Origin: Hymenopus coronatus
Lineage: Eukaryota > Arthropoda > Insecta > Mantodea > Hymenopodidae
Assembly: GCA_030762935.1 (NCBI GenBank)
Contig: CM060896.1
Coordinates: 15,551,527 to 15,615,526, forward strand
Direction of reading: 5' to 3'
DNA: 64,000 nucleotides
The position numbers and the translations under genes are program-made. Shown one piece after another: positions 32,517 to 43,926 of this stretch. Numbering within the stretch: position 1 is the stretch's first letter; every line of letters begins with the position of its first letter. The notes below the pieces were generated by a model, which saw only the letters and a program-made list of their open reading frames with translations, was not told the DNA's origin and made no database searches.

Positions 32517-34980
32517 AAAATGTGCAATATCATGCCGCGGTACCTAATTTCTTAAACCGCGGCATGCATTTCAAGTTCTCACATTTATTTCTTATATGAA
32601 AATGTGCAATATCATGCCGCGGTACCTAATTTCTTAAACCGCGGCATGCATTTCAAGTTCTCACATTTATTTCTTATATCAAAATGTGCAATATCATGCC
32701 GCAGTACCTAATTTCTTAAACCGCGGCATGCATTTCAAGTTCTCACATTTATTTGTTATATCAAAATGTGCAATATCATGCCGCGGTACCTAATTTCTTA
32801 AACCGCGGCATGCATTTCAAGTTCTCACATTTATTTCTTATATCAAAATGTGCAATATCATGCCGCGGTACCTAATTTCTTAAACCGCGGCATGCATTTC
32901 AAGTTCTCACATTTATTTCTTATATCAAAATGTGCAATATCATGCCGCAGTACCTAATTTCTTAAACCGCGGCATGCATTTCAAGTTCTCACATTTATTT
33001 CTTATATCAAAATGTGCAATATCATGCCGCGGTACCTAATTTCTTAAACCGCGGCATGCATTTCAAGTTCTCACATTTATTTCTTATATCAAAATGTGCA
33101 ATATCATGCCGCAGTACCTAATTTCTTAAACCGCGGCATGCATTTCAAGTTCTCACATTTATTTGTTATATCAAAATGTGCAATATCATGCCGCGGTACC
33201 TAATTTCTTAAACCGCGGCATGCATTTCAAGTTCTCACATTTATTTCTTATATCAAAATGTGCAATATCATGCCGCGGTACCTAATTTCTTAAACCGCGG
33301 CATGCATTTCAAGTTCTCACATTTATTTCTTATATCAAAATGTGCAATATCCTGCCGCGGTACCTAATTTCTTAAACCGCGGCATGCATTTCAAGTTCTC
33401 ACATTTATTTCTTATATCAAAATGTGCAATATCATGCCGCGGTACCTAATTTCTTAAACCGCGGCATGCATTTCAAGTTCTCACATTTATTTGTTATATC
33501 AAAATGTGCAATATCCTGCCGCGGTACCTAATTTCTTAAACCGCGGCATGCATTTCAAGTTCTCACATTTATTTGTTATATCAAAATGTGCAATATCCTG
33601 CCGCGGTACCTAATTTCTTAAACCGCGGCATGCATTTCAAGTTCTCACATTTATTTGTTATATCAAAATGTGCAATATCCTGCCGCGGTACCTAATTTCT
33701 TAAACCGCGGCATGCATTTCAAGTTCTCACATTTATTTGTTATATCAAAATGTGCAATATCCTGCCGCGGTACCTAATTTCTTAAACCGCGGCATGCATT
33801 TCAAGTTCTTACATTTATTTGTTATATCAAAATGTGCAATATCCTGCCGCGGTACCTAATTTCTTAAACCGCGGCATGCATTTCAAGTTCTCACATTTAT
33901 TTCTTATATCAAAATGTGCAATATCATGCCGCGGTACCTAATTTCTTAAACCGCGGCATGCATTTCAAGTTCTCACATTTATTTCTTATATCAAAATGTG
34001 CAATATCATGCCGCAGTACCTAATTTCTTAAACCGCGGCATGCATTTCAAGTTCTCACATTTATTTCTTATATCAAAATGTGCAATATCATGCCGCGGTA
34101 CCTAATTTCTTAAACCGCGGCATGCATTTCAAGTTCTCACATTTATTTGTTATATCAAAATGTGCAATATCATGCCGCAGTACCTAATTTCTTAAACCGC
34201 GGCATGCATTTCAAGTTCTCACATTTATTTCTTATATCAAAATGTGCAATATCATGCCGCGGTACCTAATTTCTTAAACCGCGGCATGCATTTCAAGTTC
34301 TCACATTTATTTGTTATATCAAAATGTGCAATATCCTGCCGCGGTACCTAATTTCTTAAACCGCGGCATGCATTTCAAGTTCTCACATTTATTTGTTATA
34401 TCAAAATGTGCAATATCCTGCCGCGGTACCTAATTTCTTAAACCGCGGCATGCATTTCAAGTTCTCACATTTATTTCTTATATCAAAATGTGCAATATCC
34501 TGCCGCGGTACCTAATTTCTTAAACCGCGGCATGCATTTCAAGTTCTCACATTTATTTGTTATATCAAAATGTGCAATATCCTGCCGCGGTACCTAATTT
34601 CTTAAACCGCGGCATGCATTTCAAGTTCTCACATTTATTTCTTATATCAAAATGTGCAATATCCTGCCGCGGTACCTAATTTCTTAAACCGCGGCATGCA
34701 TTTCAAGTTCTCACATTTATTTGTTATATCAAAATGTGCAATATCCTGCCGCGGTACCTAATTTCTTAAACCGCGGCATGCATTTCAAGTTCTCACATTT
34801 ATTTGTTATATCAAAATGTGCAATATCATGCCGCAGGACCTAATTTCTTAAACCGCGGCATGCATTTCAAGTTCTCGCATTTATTTGTTATATCAAAATG
34901 TGCAATATCATGCCGCGGTACCTAATTTCTTAAACCGCGGCATGCATTTCAAGTTGTCACATTTATTTGTTATATCAAAA
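32517..34980. repeat. Satellite array, 30 tandem 82-bp monomers
   Basis: Monomers begin TGTGCAATAT at 32521 and every 82 bp after that to 34899, with no length change, so there are exactly 30. Each holds an inverted repeat: ATGCCGCGGT, a 14-nt loop, then ACCGCGGCAT. Left-arm variants occur (CTGCCGCGG in 12 monomers; CCGCAG in 6), while the right arm is the same in all 30. A second switch, ATTTCTTAT versus ATTTGTTAT, lies near the monomer end. Unusual changes gather in the edge monomers: 1 (ATATG for ATATC), 29 (CAGGACC, CTCGCAT) and 30 (GTTGTCAC). Monomer 16 also has one private change. No coding frame. Confidence 0.97.
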
Positions 34981-35264
34981 TACAACCATGTTACATTATT
35001 TTACATGTACTTTTAATATAAATGACACTATACTAACATTAAACTACAATTCCCAAAATTTATAGTACTAAGAATCTAAATAAAAGTTTTATATTTAATC
35101 CCACTTAATTTTAATAAATATTCCTTTTACAATTTACATTTTTTAAATTTTTATTTTGTTTTATTCTCTATTATATAAATTAATATTCTTTCTAAACCTT
35201 CTTTAAAAATATACTTATAATAAATTTTACTTGAAAAAAATAAGATGGAGTTTTATTTGTGGAC
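34981..35264. other. Very AT-rich flank of the satellite
   Basis: AT-rich with many A and T runs; no satellite remnants and no element recognised. Confidence 0.6.
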
Positions 35265-35497
35265 GCTCTTTAACTACTGTGACTATATTGAGCGTGAAAG
35301 ACCGCTAAATTTTGCTCAGAGGCCTCTTTTATCAGGCTTGAGGTTCTTTTCTTCGACACGGGACCAACTTCCCTTTCGAAGGAAGCCATGCTAAGGATTT
35401 TTACGCCCAAAAAAAGTCATCGTCCTCCGCTGGGTTTGAACCCGCGACCTCGGGTGTATGAACCTAGCATGGTAACTATTACACCACGGAGGGCGAC
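35265..35497 (-). mobile_element. tRNA-derived SINE, family S5
   Basis: The minus strand head reads CCTCCGTGGTGTAATAGTTA (A box) and CGCGGGTTCAAACCC (B box). The body includes TCCTTAGCATGGCTTCC and ends near AGCGGTCTTTCACGC. A second copy is cut by the end of the window at 63821. Confidence 0.8.
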
Positions 35498-35525
35498 AAT
35501 TTTACTTGAACAGAGTAATAAAAGT

Positions 35526-36017
35526 ATATATATGTGTTTGTGTGTGAATGTATATGTGTGTGTATGTAAGCGTATATGTGTGTGTTCGAGTGTGTATGTG
35601 GTTGTGTGTGCTCGTGTGTACGTGTGTGTTCATGTGCATGTGTTCGTGTGTGTGTTCGTGTATGTATGTTAATGTGTGTGTGTTCATGTAAATGTGTATG
35701 TATGCGTTTGTTCGTGTGATTGTAAGCGTGTATGTGTGTGTTCGTGGTTAGTGTGTGTATGTGTATGTTTGTGTATGATGTGTGTGTTCGTGTGTGTATG
35801 TATATGTGTGTTCGTGTGAGTATGTATATGTTCGTTCGTGTGTATGTAAGCGAGAATGTGTGCGTGTATGTGTGTGTTCGAGTGTGTATGTGGTTGTGTG
35901 TGCTCGTGTGTACGTGTGTGTTCATGTGCATGTGTTCGTGTGTGTATTTGTGTGTTCGTGTGTGTATGTGTGTGTTTATGTCTTTGTGTTCATGTAAATG
36001 TGTATGTATGTGTTTGT
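35526..36017. repeat. Long degenerate TG-rich tract with internal duplication
   Basis: Nearly 500 bp of TG with interspersed ATG, TTCG and TGTA units. The segment from GTAAGCGTATATG (35566) recurs, modified, from GTAAGCGAGAATG (about 35847), both ending near TTCATGTAAATGTGTATG. It leads directly into R1 sequence, so it is probably an expanded R1 CA tract. Confidence 0.85.
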
Positions 36018-36574
36018 TCCATTTACACGGAAAAATTTACCAAATGCATATTTTTTTTTTTCAAAATAACTTTAACGATTCCGATAAAAGTACTGTATAT
36101 TAAAGATATTTACATGACAAACAATGAATTTCCTGGGAAGAGCCAGTGAACTCCTCATCATTCGAATGACTTTTGCATAACTTGTAAACCTTAAGAGATT
36201 AACAAAAACTTACTATACAAAAGATTTAGAGCTCGACGAAACACTCAATATATATTATTTGCATTTTTTTTTTTCGGTGGAGCTAACCGTTTCCAAGATA
36301 TGAACTATTATTTGTTTCAACTTTAAAATGCTTAAACCTGTTTCTTTTGTTTCACTCCTGGCTATATAAAGAAGTGAATTTTAATGGCAATCCCAAATCA
36401 ACAGCTTTTAAAGCATTTAATTACTGCTTTATCATAATGGTTTCCTTCTACTTATAAGGAAATAAGTAATAAGATCATTTCGCTAATGCTTATCTCGATT
36501 AGCATGGAGCAGAAAGAACAATAACCTTTCATAAGTAGTTTGTTTGTAGAAAGTCATTCGAATGGAACTCATCA
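36018..36574 (-). repeat. R1 copy, 5' two-thirds, next to expanded TG tract
   Basis: Continues from the TG tract at TCCATTTACACGGAAAAATT and ends GGAACTCATCAGA. The sequence normally found between the TG tract and this point is missing. Confidence 0.75.
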
Positions 36575-36888
36575 GAATTTTTTTATTTATTTAAGAAGTC
36601 TCAAGACAGCATTTTCGGTAAAATTTTTGGGGGGAATGGAGTGCGAACGTAGTTGGGGCAGAACGTTAAGAGATAACAATATTAAGAGAAACGGAGACTG
36701 CAGCGAGTGAGATATGATAGGTGTAAGTTAGAGAGGTCATTAGCTGATCAATAGATAGTACCCAAGAGGATTTGGGATTGCAGGAAGCTCTCGGCCGAAT
36801 TGAAACGGAGTGGGAGAGAAAAATAACACTGCACAAACTTATCAAACTATCCCATTTCTAGTTTCTTTAATTGATCACAAGACAAACT
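36575..36888. other. Unassigned sequence
   Basis: Purine-rich in part. Its last 37 bp (36851-36887) are repeated with few changes at 38406-38442. Confidence 0.5.
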
Positions 36889-37656
36889 CTGATGTGTTCC
36901 ATTCACATGACCTTCTCTACATCTCTGCAACAAATTACTGTCATAAAGCTTATGCTTCTATTTACTTTATGCTAATCGAGAAAAAATTAGCAGAAATAAT
37001 CTTATTACTTGCCTCCTTGTGAGAAGCGAAATAAGGGAGTACCATAGGTTAAAGTAATAGTCAAAAGCTGGTTGCCATGTGACTGAAGTTCCATTTTTGG
37101 ATGGACAGCAGTTGACAAATTCCTGTATGAAAAAAGTATAAGTTTATCAAAGCTGAAACTAAAACAAGGAATATATCAAAAACAATCATCTCATGCGTAT
37201 AACATAAATGTGTTTTAACATGCTTTACATTTTTTGTGTGGTAAGTATTTGTCCATCTCTTATGATTTAGCAGCTATGCAAAGTTCCGAAAATTCATTCC
37301 GAATAAAGTAACCTTCAGAGGCTACTCCCAGAAAATGAAGATATACATTTTATTTTTCAGATAAATATCTTTAATGTACGATATTTTAATCAAAATCGTT
37401 AGCGCCATTTTTGAGAAAATCAAAATTTTCGAAAATTTCCATGTAAAGGATAGTTAGGGGTGGGGGGATTTTCTTGAAAATCTTCGTGTCGCATCCTTGG
37501 AAGATATCAAACTTAAATACCAAATTTGATAATCAATGGCTTTTCGTTTTTGAGCTATGCTGTCCATAGACAGACAGACAGGCAGACTGACAGAGAGACA
37601 GACAGACTCACACACACGGACCTTTTTCAAAATTCCTTTTTTGGATTCAGGGGGAC
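36889..37656 (+). repeat. R1 copy, 3' end lost
   Basis: Begins TCTGATGTGTTCCATTCACA, has a CAGA-rich tract in place of pure CA (37567-37600), and breaks at GGGGGACTCAAA into another R1. Confidence 0.85.
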
Positions 37657-38226
37657 TCAAAATGTATATAACATAAATTGTGTGTGAAATCTACATTTTT
37701 GTGCAGTAAGCGTTTTTATATCTCTTACGGTTTCCAGTTATTCACAAAAATCATTGAGTATAAAAATATACTGTAAAGTATATAATAAGAGTTTAATATA
37801 TATCTTATTAGAATTAATAAAGAATATTGGAATACACATCTGAAGTATTTATTATTGTGGCCCTTTTTCTATTTCTCGTGCTCTTCAAAGGCTATTCGCA
37901 GAAAATTCAAGATATATATTTCGTTTGTCATAAAAAGATCTTAAACATATTTTAAACAGAATCGTTAGAGCCATTTTTGAGGAGATCAAACTTTTCGTAA
38001 AATGTTCTATGTAAAGGGCAGTTCAGTTGGGGGTGGAGAGGATTTTCTTGAAAATGTTCCTGTCACACCCTTGGAAAATACTCAAATACCAGGTTTGATA
38101 TTTAACCGACTTTTCGTTTCTGAGCTATGCTGCCCACAGACGCACAAATACACACACAGACGAATATCTTTCTAAATATGTTCAATCAAGGGGTTTCAAA
38201 ACATGTATTTCCTGTGAAATCTCGTT
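37657..38226 (+). repeat. R1 3'-part copy with a 125-bp insertion
   Basis: Starts mid-element at ATGTATATAACATAAATTG, the same start point as the fragment at 1844. A foreign AT-rich segment lies at about 37757-37880. It ends at TCCTGTGAAATCTCGTTC without the terminal palindrome. Confidence 0.75.
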
Positions 38227-39759
38227 CATTTAGTGAAAGAAAACGCTGGATGCAGCGGCTCTGGTATAGCTCGCACTATCGGCCTATCCCATTTTTATAA
38301 TTCACTCAGTATGAAAGCATCATCGCGTAACTTAGGTTTCTTAGTTTATATTTTTATTACCTTCTCTCGGGCATATGCGCACATTTCGCAAAAGCTACCA
38401 AGCTTTCCTATTTCTAGTTTCTGCAATTGATCACAAGACAACCTTGGTGGACATTTACTGACTCCTGAATCAAAAATCCTATTTGCCTCATTCCTTTCTC
38501 TGCCCCTCTATCGTTTATAAGTTGGTAGGTTAAGTCCGGTGGGGATGGCCATAGCTTTTAAAATGTTCTATTTTAGGAACATTTCGAAAGAAAATATGCT
38601 TAAATAGCTAAATGCTTTCCTTGGCCATTAATATTTGTAATAATAAGCACGCAGAATCACATGAATTAAATTTTAGATGAACATTTTAAAAACTATACAT
38701 TTGCCATCTCTTCCTATGAGTGCTGGGGAGATGACCACGTTGAACAAGAATAGATGGCCACATTTTGCGTACTTAAACAGCATGCATATGTCCACGTAAC
38801 ACAATCTGGTTTTCGAGGAACAAAATGGTTTCTCAAAGAATATATTTGTGTTTACATATACTGATTTTTCAGGCATGTAGACAGCTGATCCTGAAGACAT
38901 TCCATGCTCGAATTCCTGATTTTTGTTTTTACCTTTCATCGGGAGGAAGAAATATCCGTTCGGAATTATAACTGTAAGAGTTTCTCCTTTTGCTGAAAAT
39001 GTCACCATTGGAATCGCTTTTGACCAGCGATCTCCTACCCTGGACGATTATTCAACTGTGTTACCCATGATACAAATAGCTGATGGTTTGTTGAACACAC
39101 ATTTCTCTTCTCGTAGATGAAATTAATCTTTGGCTTCCTTACGATTCATTCCTCAAATTCGTGTTAAAGAAACGCCTTCGGATTTACAGAAAGACCAGGA
39201 TAACTGAATTGGAAAATCTTCAGTCAATCATTTACTTTTTTTTTTTCTATTTCTTTAATAAATATGTGTTTCGGGCAAAGTTCTTCAGCGAAATAGTTTG
39301 CTAGTATGCGAATATCATCTCTTGTTAGAGAAAATTATGCATATATCTTTAAAAACGGCAAATATGCGTTCGAAAAGGCTGACCAAGGCAGAGGTCACAG
39401 TCCACAACAAAAACAGGAGAATAATATAATTATGTAACCAACTCCAGTAAAATACTCAATGTTTCCGGCTGCTGTCTTGAAAAGGCGTTCGGTTTTCATT
39501 TAGTTCGTTCTCCAGTGTAAAAATAATTGTGTGAAAAGTAACGACAAAAATGCTACCATAAGCATTGTACGTTATCAACAATCAATAACAAGGACTGAAA
39601 GCATCACTCCACAGCTAACAATGAGTGAGATTGGTCATCTCTCCCGTACGGCCATATCCCGCGAAATTACCCTATACAAGTTTATATTTCTTTCTACTTC
39701 ACTTTGACATAAACCTTTGCAGAAATAGCTACGTATATATTTTGTTATTGACTCAAAGA
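38227..39759. other. Longest R1-free stretch; unassigned
   Basis: A minus-strand frame of 111 codons (38673-39008; GNTVE-type stop upstream, begins MVTFSAKGETLTVIIPNGYF) stands out because it is not R1-derived, but I recognise no domain. No other feature recognised. This is the likeliest place in the window for unique host sequence. Confidence 0.35.
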
Positions 39760-40190
39760 GAATAGCGATAGTCAAATGTTTTGACATCGAAGGGAAAGAA
39801 TGAACTGATATGTGAACAATTCGACCCATTAAGAACAGATATCTCAGAAGTAGTATAGTGTACAAAACATTTATTTAAAATAAACTGATTTAAACAGATC
39901 CACAATTGCTGGATACACATTTTCGTCTATTGCTTAATATTTAAACTTATACAAAATTTCTTCCGAATGAAAAAGACTTCACTGACAATGCCCAGAAAAT
40001 TCAAGACGTGCATTTTATTTGTAGTGCAAATATGTTAATATGTGATATTTTAATTAAATGTTAAGAGACATTTTTGAGAAAACTAAAAATTCATAAAGGG
40101 TAGTTTGGGATGGAGGTGAAAATCTTCGTGCCCCATTCTTGGAAGATATTGAACTTAAATATCAAACTTTTCGTTTTTAATCAACCTTTT
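39760..40190 (+). repeat. Old, diverged R1 copy
   Basis: Keeps R1 order (CCCAGAAAATTCAAGACGTG, GGGTAGTTTGGGATGG, CTTCGTGCC) with many changes. It shares diagnostic differences with the copy at 40400, so both come from an old subfamily. Confidence 0.6.
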
Positions 40191-40354
40191 TTAACTTTCT
40201 TATTACTTTCTCTACATATTCTGCTACAAACTGTTCTTTAAAATAAATCGCATTCTCCTATCCACTCCATTCTCAGTGAGATAAGCATTCAGAGACAAGC
40301 TAGTTCACGAACCTTTTCTAAAAATACTTGGTTCTTAGCGTCCCATTTTATATC

Positions 40355-40400
40355 AGACGTGAAAGATCGCTTAATTTTGCTTAGAGGCCCCTTTAGAAAG
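40355..40400 (-). repeat. SINE S5 tail remnant
   Basis: GACGTGAAAGATCGCTTAAT followed by TTGCTTAGAGGCC matches the tail region of the S5 copy at 35265-35497. Confidence 0.5.
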
Positions 40401-40870
40401 ATTTAGCTAACATTGAACAATTTGACCGAATAACAAAGATATCTCGGAAATGTTTAACACTGAAAAACATTAATTTAAAAACAAATTTAAATCTATCCAC
40501 ATTTAATGTATGATAAATACCTCTAGTCTACCGCTTAACATTTAAGGTTATATAAAATTCCTCCTGAACGAAGAGGACCTCACACATTATTCCCAGAAAA
40601 TTTAATACACACATTTTATTTGTTATGCAAATATGGTTAACACATGGCACTTCAATCAAATCTTTAGAACCATTTTTATAAAATCGAAAATTCTTACATG
40701 GAAAGAGTAGTTGGACATACATACCTTCGTGTAGCAGTCTTGGAAGTTCCTGAACTTAAAACCCAAGTTTGATATTTAACCGACTTTTTGGTTTTGATTA
40801 ATGTTGTTCACACACACATCTTTATTTAAAACCTTTCAGGTCTACATATTCTACTGCAAATTATTCCTAG
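40401..40870 (+). repeat. Old, diverged R1 copy
   Basis: Contains TTCCCAGAAAATTTAATACA and CTTCGTGTAGCAGTCTTGG in R1 order and a CA remnant near 40810. No clean ends. Confidence 0.6.
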
Positions 40871-41622
40871 TAAAAAGTATTCTTCTGTCCATTCTTAGCA
40901 TTAACAGATACACTGACTTTTTTCTAAAAATACTTTGGGAGGATAAGCTCATATTATAAGTGCAAATCTTTTCTCTGTGAGCAAACTCTTTCACGTGCAT
41001 CAAGTGAGCGCAGATTGACACGGGACTCGTTTCTCAAGCTCTATGATCATTTGCAAAACGCTTCCTGTTGGTCGTGTACTGGATATCAGTTCACTTTATA
41101 CTTCACTTTCAACCTTCTTCTAGCTGTTTCGTCCGAAATCGGGTACCCAGGCATGTTAACAAATTGCTGGCAGGTTGCGTTTCCGAACTGTCAATACCAT
41201 GCACCTGTCCTCAGTTTGATTTGTAGCTTTCGAACCTGGTCTTCTGGTGTATTCTTGTGTCTCTCTGAAGCGTTTTATGGCGAGCTTCCAGCCATATTCA
41301 TCACTTTGGCAATGTATCGTACACTTCACTACGGCTCAAGATGCATCTTCAGGTCGTATGTTTTTGAAGATAAAATAAAACAACCCCACCTACACTCACG
41401 ATATGCAAAATAAAGAAATAATGAAGCACAGAATTATCTGCTTTAACTAAGAATACTAAACACATCTGCAATAATTGCACATATTCGGCTACAATGACTT
41501 TGTTTATAAACCAAAAAACATTCAACATAGTCTACACATCTCCATGACAACAAACGCCTATCATAATAATTCATAGCAAGCTAATGTATTGCGACATACA
41601 AGCAAATATAAAAGTGTTCTTT
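40871..41622. other. Unassigned, with one unrecognised ORF
   Basis: A plus-strand frame of 132 codons (41015-41413) is Cys- and Tyr-rich and carries no motif I recognise. It may be chance. Nothing else seen. Confidence 0.3.
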
Positions 41623-42165
41623 TTACTTTCTCTACACGTACTATGTACATAGGGTATAGAAAATACCCGATAAATTCGATACTGAGATTTCACCGGAAAT
41701 ATATGTTTTAGACAAAGGCATTTTCAGAAAAAGATCCTTGTGTGTGTGTGTGTGTGTGTCTGTGTGCCTGTGAACACGATAACCCATAAACGAAAAATAG
41801 GTAAAATACCAAACTTGGTATTTAGGTTTACTATCTTCCAGGGATGGGACACGAAGATTTTGAGAAAAATCCCCCCCACCCCAAACTACCATTTACATGG
41901 AACTTTTTTTTAATTTTTTAATTTTCTTAAAAATAACTCTAACGATTTTGAATAAAACACCGTACATTAAAGATATATATCTTGAATTTTCTGGAAGACT
42001 ACTTTATTCTCGTTGAATTTTACGGAATTTTGCATAACTGCTAAACGGTAAGAGATGGACAAATGCTTACCACACAAAAAACGTAGAGCACGTTAAAACA
42101 CACAATTTACGTTATATAAATTTTTTACGTGGAGTTGGTTGTTTTTGAGGTATTTCTTATTTCGA
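41623..42165 (-). repeat. R1 copy, 3' half
   Basis: Starts TTACTTTCTCTACACGTACT with a clear palindrome and GT tract (41740-41765), and breaks at TATTTCTTATTTCGAAAATG. Confidence 0.85.
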
Positions 42166-42529
42166 AAATGAAACCGTTTTGGTGCTGCTATGACTCCTAG
42201 TAATATAACGCCTAAATATACAATAAGCAAATTTGCACATCACCAACCTAAAAACACGATTAAAGAGACAAGAAATAACAGAAGGGCTACCAAAAGAAAG
42301 AGAGAATAAACGGAGGATGCTGCGTTAGTCCCGCAACCTTCTAAATCAAATAATGCAAGTTTATTATGTTATTAAACTTTAAGCTCAAAAACTATTTAAG
42401 ATATTAATATCATATTTTTACTACTTTAATCACACATATGTACCTTTCTGACTATTAAACCTTGGTTATATACTGTGGTTTATAGTTCAATCATAAAAAC
42501 TCAAACGTTGAGAAAATTTAGTAAAAAAA
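42166..42529. other. AT-rich unassigned sequence
   Basis: No feature recognised. Confidence 0.5.
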
Positions 42530-43386
42530 TCTTATGTGTTACACTCACATGACTTTCTCTAGCTGTTCTTCTTACATAAGATTATTGTTCTTTCTGTGCC
42601 TTGCTAATCGAGATAATCATTAACAGAATGTTATTATTACTTACTTTCTTATAAGTAGAAGGGAACTAAGGGAATACACTAGGCTAAACCGACAGTCAAA
42701 TGTTTTAAAATCTTTCATTATGCGATTGTCATTCCAAATCGCTTCTTTGCTTGGCCAGGAGTAGAACAAAAGAAAAACGGACACTTGCTGTCTGAGAAAA
42801 ATGTAAGTTCTTCACAAATGAAATCAATAACAAGAAATATCCCGGAAACGGTTACCTACACAAAAATTTGAAGACATAAATTGTATGTTTTGACGAGATC
42901 TACATTTTCTGTGTAATAAGTTTTTGTATATTTTTTACGGTTCAGCAGTTAAGCAAAATTCGGCAAAATTCATCCAGAAAATAGGTCTTCAGGTCTTCCC
43001 AGGAAATTCAAGATATACATTTTATTTGGGATGTAAATATCTTTAATATACGGAATTTTAATCAAAATCGTTAGAGCCAATTTTTAGAAAATAAAAAAAA
43101 AATCCATGTAAAGAGTAGTTAGAGATGGGGGGGGATTTTCTTGAAAATCTTCCTGTCGTATCCTTGGAAGATATCAAACCTAAATACCAAGTTTGGTATT
43201 TAACGGTCTTTTCGTTTTTGAGCTATGCTGTCCACAGACACACACACAGGACGTTTTTCCAAAAATGCTTTTTTGGATTCAGGGGGACCCAAAACATGTA
43301 TTTCCGATGAAATCTCGGTATCGAATTTTTGGATGGAATACAACACATTCTCTATATACTATACATAGTACGTGTAGAGAAGGTAA
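42530..43386 (+). repeat. R1 repeat, full length, subfamily B reference
   Basis: Begins TCTTATGTGTTACACTCACA, carries the B marks CTTTCTCTAGCTGTTCTTC and GTAGAACAAAAGAAAAACGG, and ends GTGTAGAGAAGGTAA. It supplies the uninterrupted sequence used to interpret the nested insertion at 51190. Confidence 0.85.
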
Positions 43387-43926
43387 AAATGTCACAAAGT
43401 TTACCAACTGTTTTCAAATTGTTTAATGGCTAATTAAAGCCAATAATTAAGGAATTAAAAATCACTACCTTAACTCTGGAAGTTGTAAGGAGCTGAGAGT
43501 ATAGAACACCAGATTTTAACACCGGCTCTTCAACTGGACCAAGCTGCAATGTTGGCTTTATCCCGGCTAGAGGTCAGTACGCTGTCCATTTCCGTTCCCC
43601 AAGCCGCGAAATTCATTAGCACGTCAAAGTAGGAAACAGGTGTTGCTTTTGAACGATGCTCCCAGTTTAATAGTCGCGAGGTTTCATGAATATTCAGCAC
43701 TGTGATAATCTCTGTGCCAGCGTCTGGTAAATACGCACAATAGCTTGCCGGGGTGTGAAGCAAGGAGCAGACACTCACACACCCACAGCTGTGTTGCTCC
43801 TAGTCTCTTGTCGACCAAAACTGATAAAGCATGTACTTGGATAACTTTAATGCAAACTGAGCACCTCAGAAAACTGTTAAAGCAGTTTTTGACTAATAGG
43901 TAATTGATTTAATAAACCCCGTAATA
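43387..43926. other. Unassigned sequence
   Basis: The part at 43500-43800 is higher in GC and not repetitive within the window. No motif recognised. Confidence 0.45.

Noticed and set aside
32517..34980. CRISPR array
   Set aside because: The units are contiguous 82-bp monomers without unique spacers, in a eukaryotic setting with no cas genes.
35479..35931. 150-codon Thr/His-rich ORF and overlapping Val/Cys-rich ORFs
   Set aside because: They arise from the TG-rich tract, open on several frames at once. Not a gene.
41015..41413. 132-codon ORF as a host gene
   Set aside because: No domain, no conserved motif, composition like chance translation.
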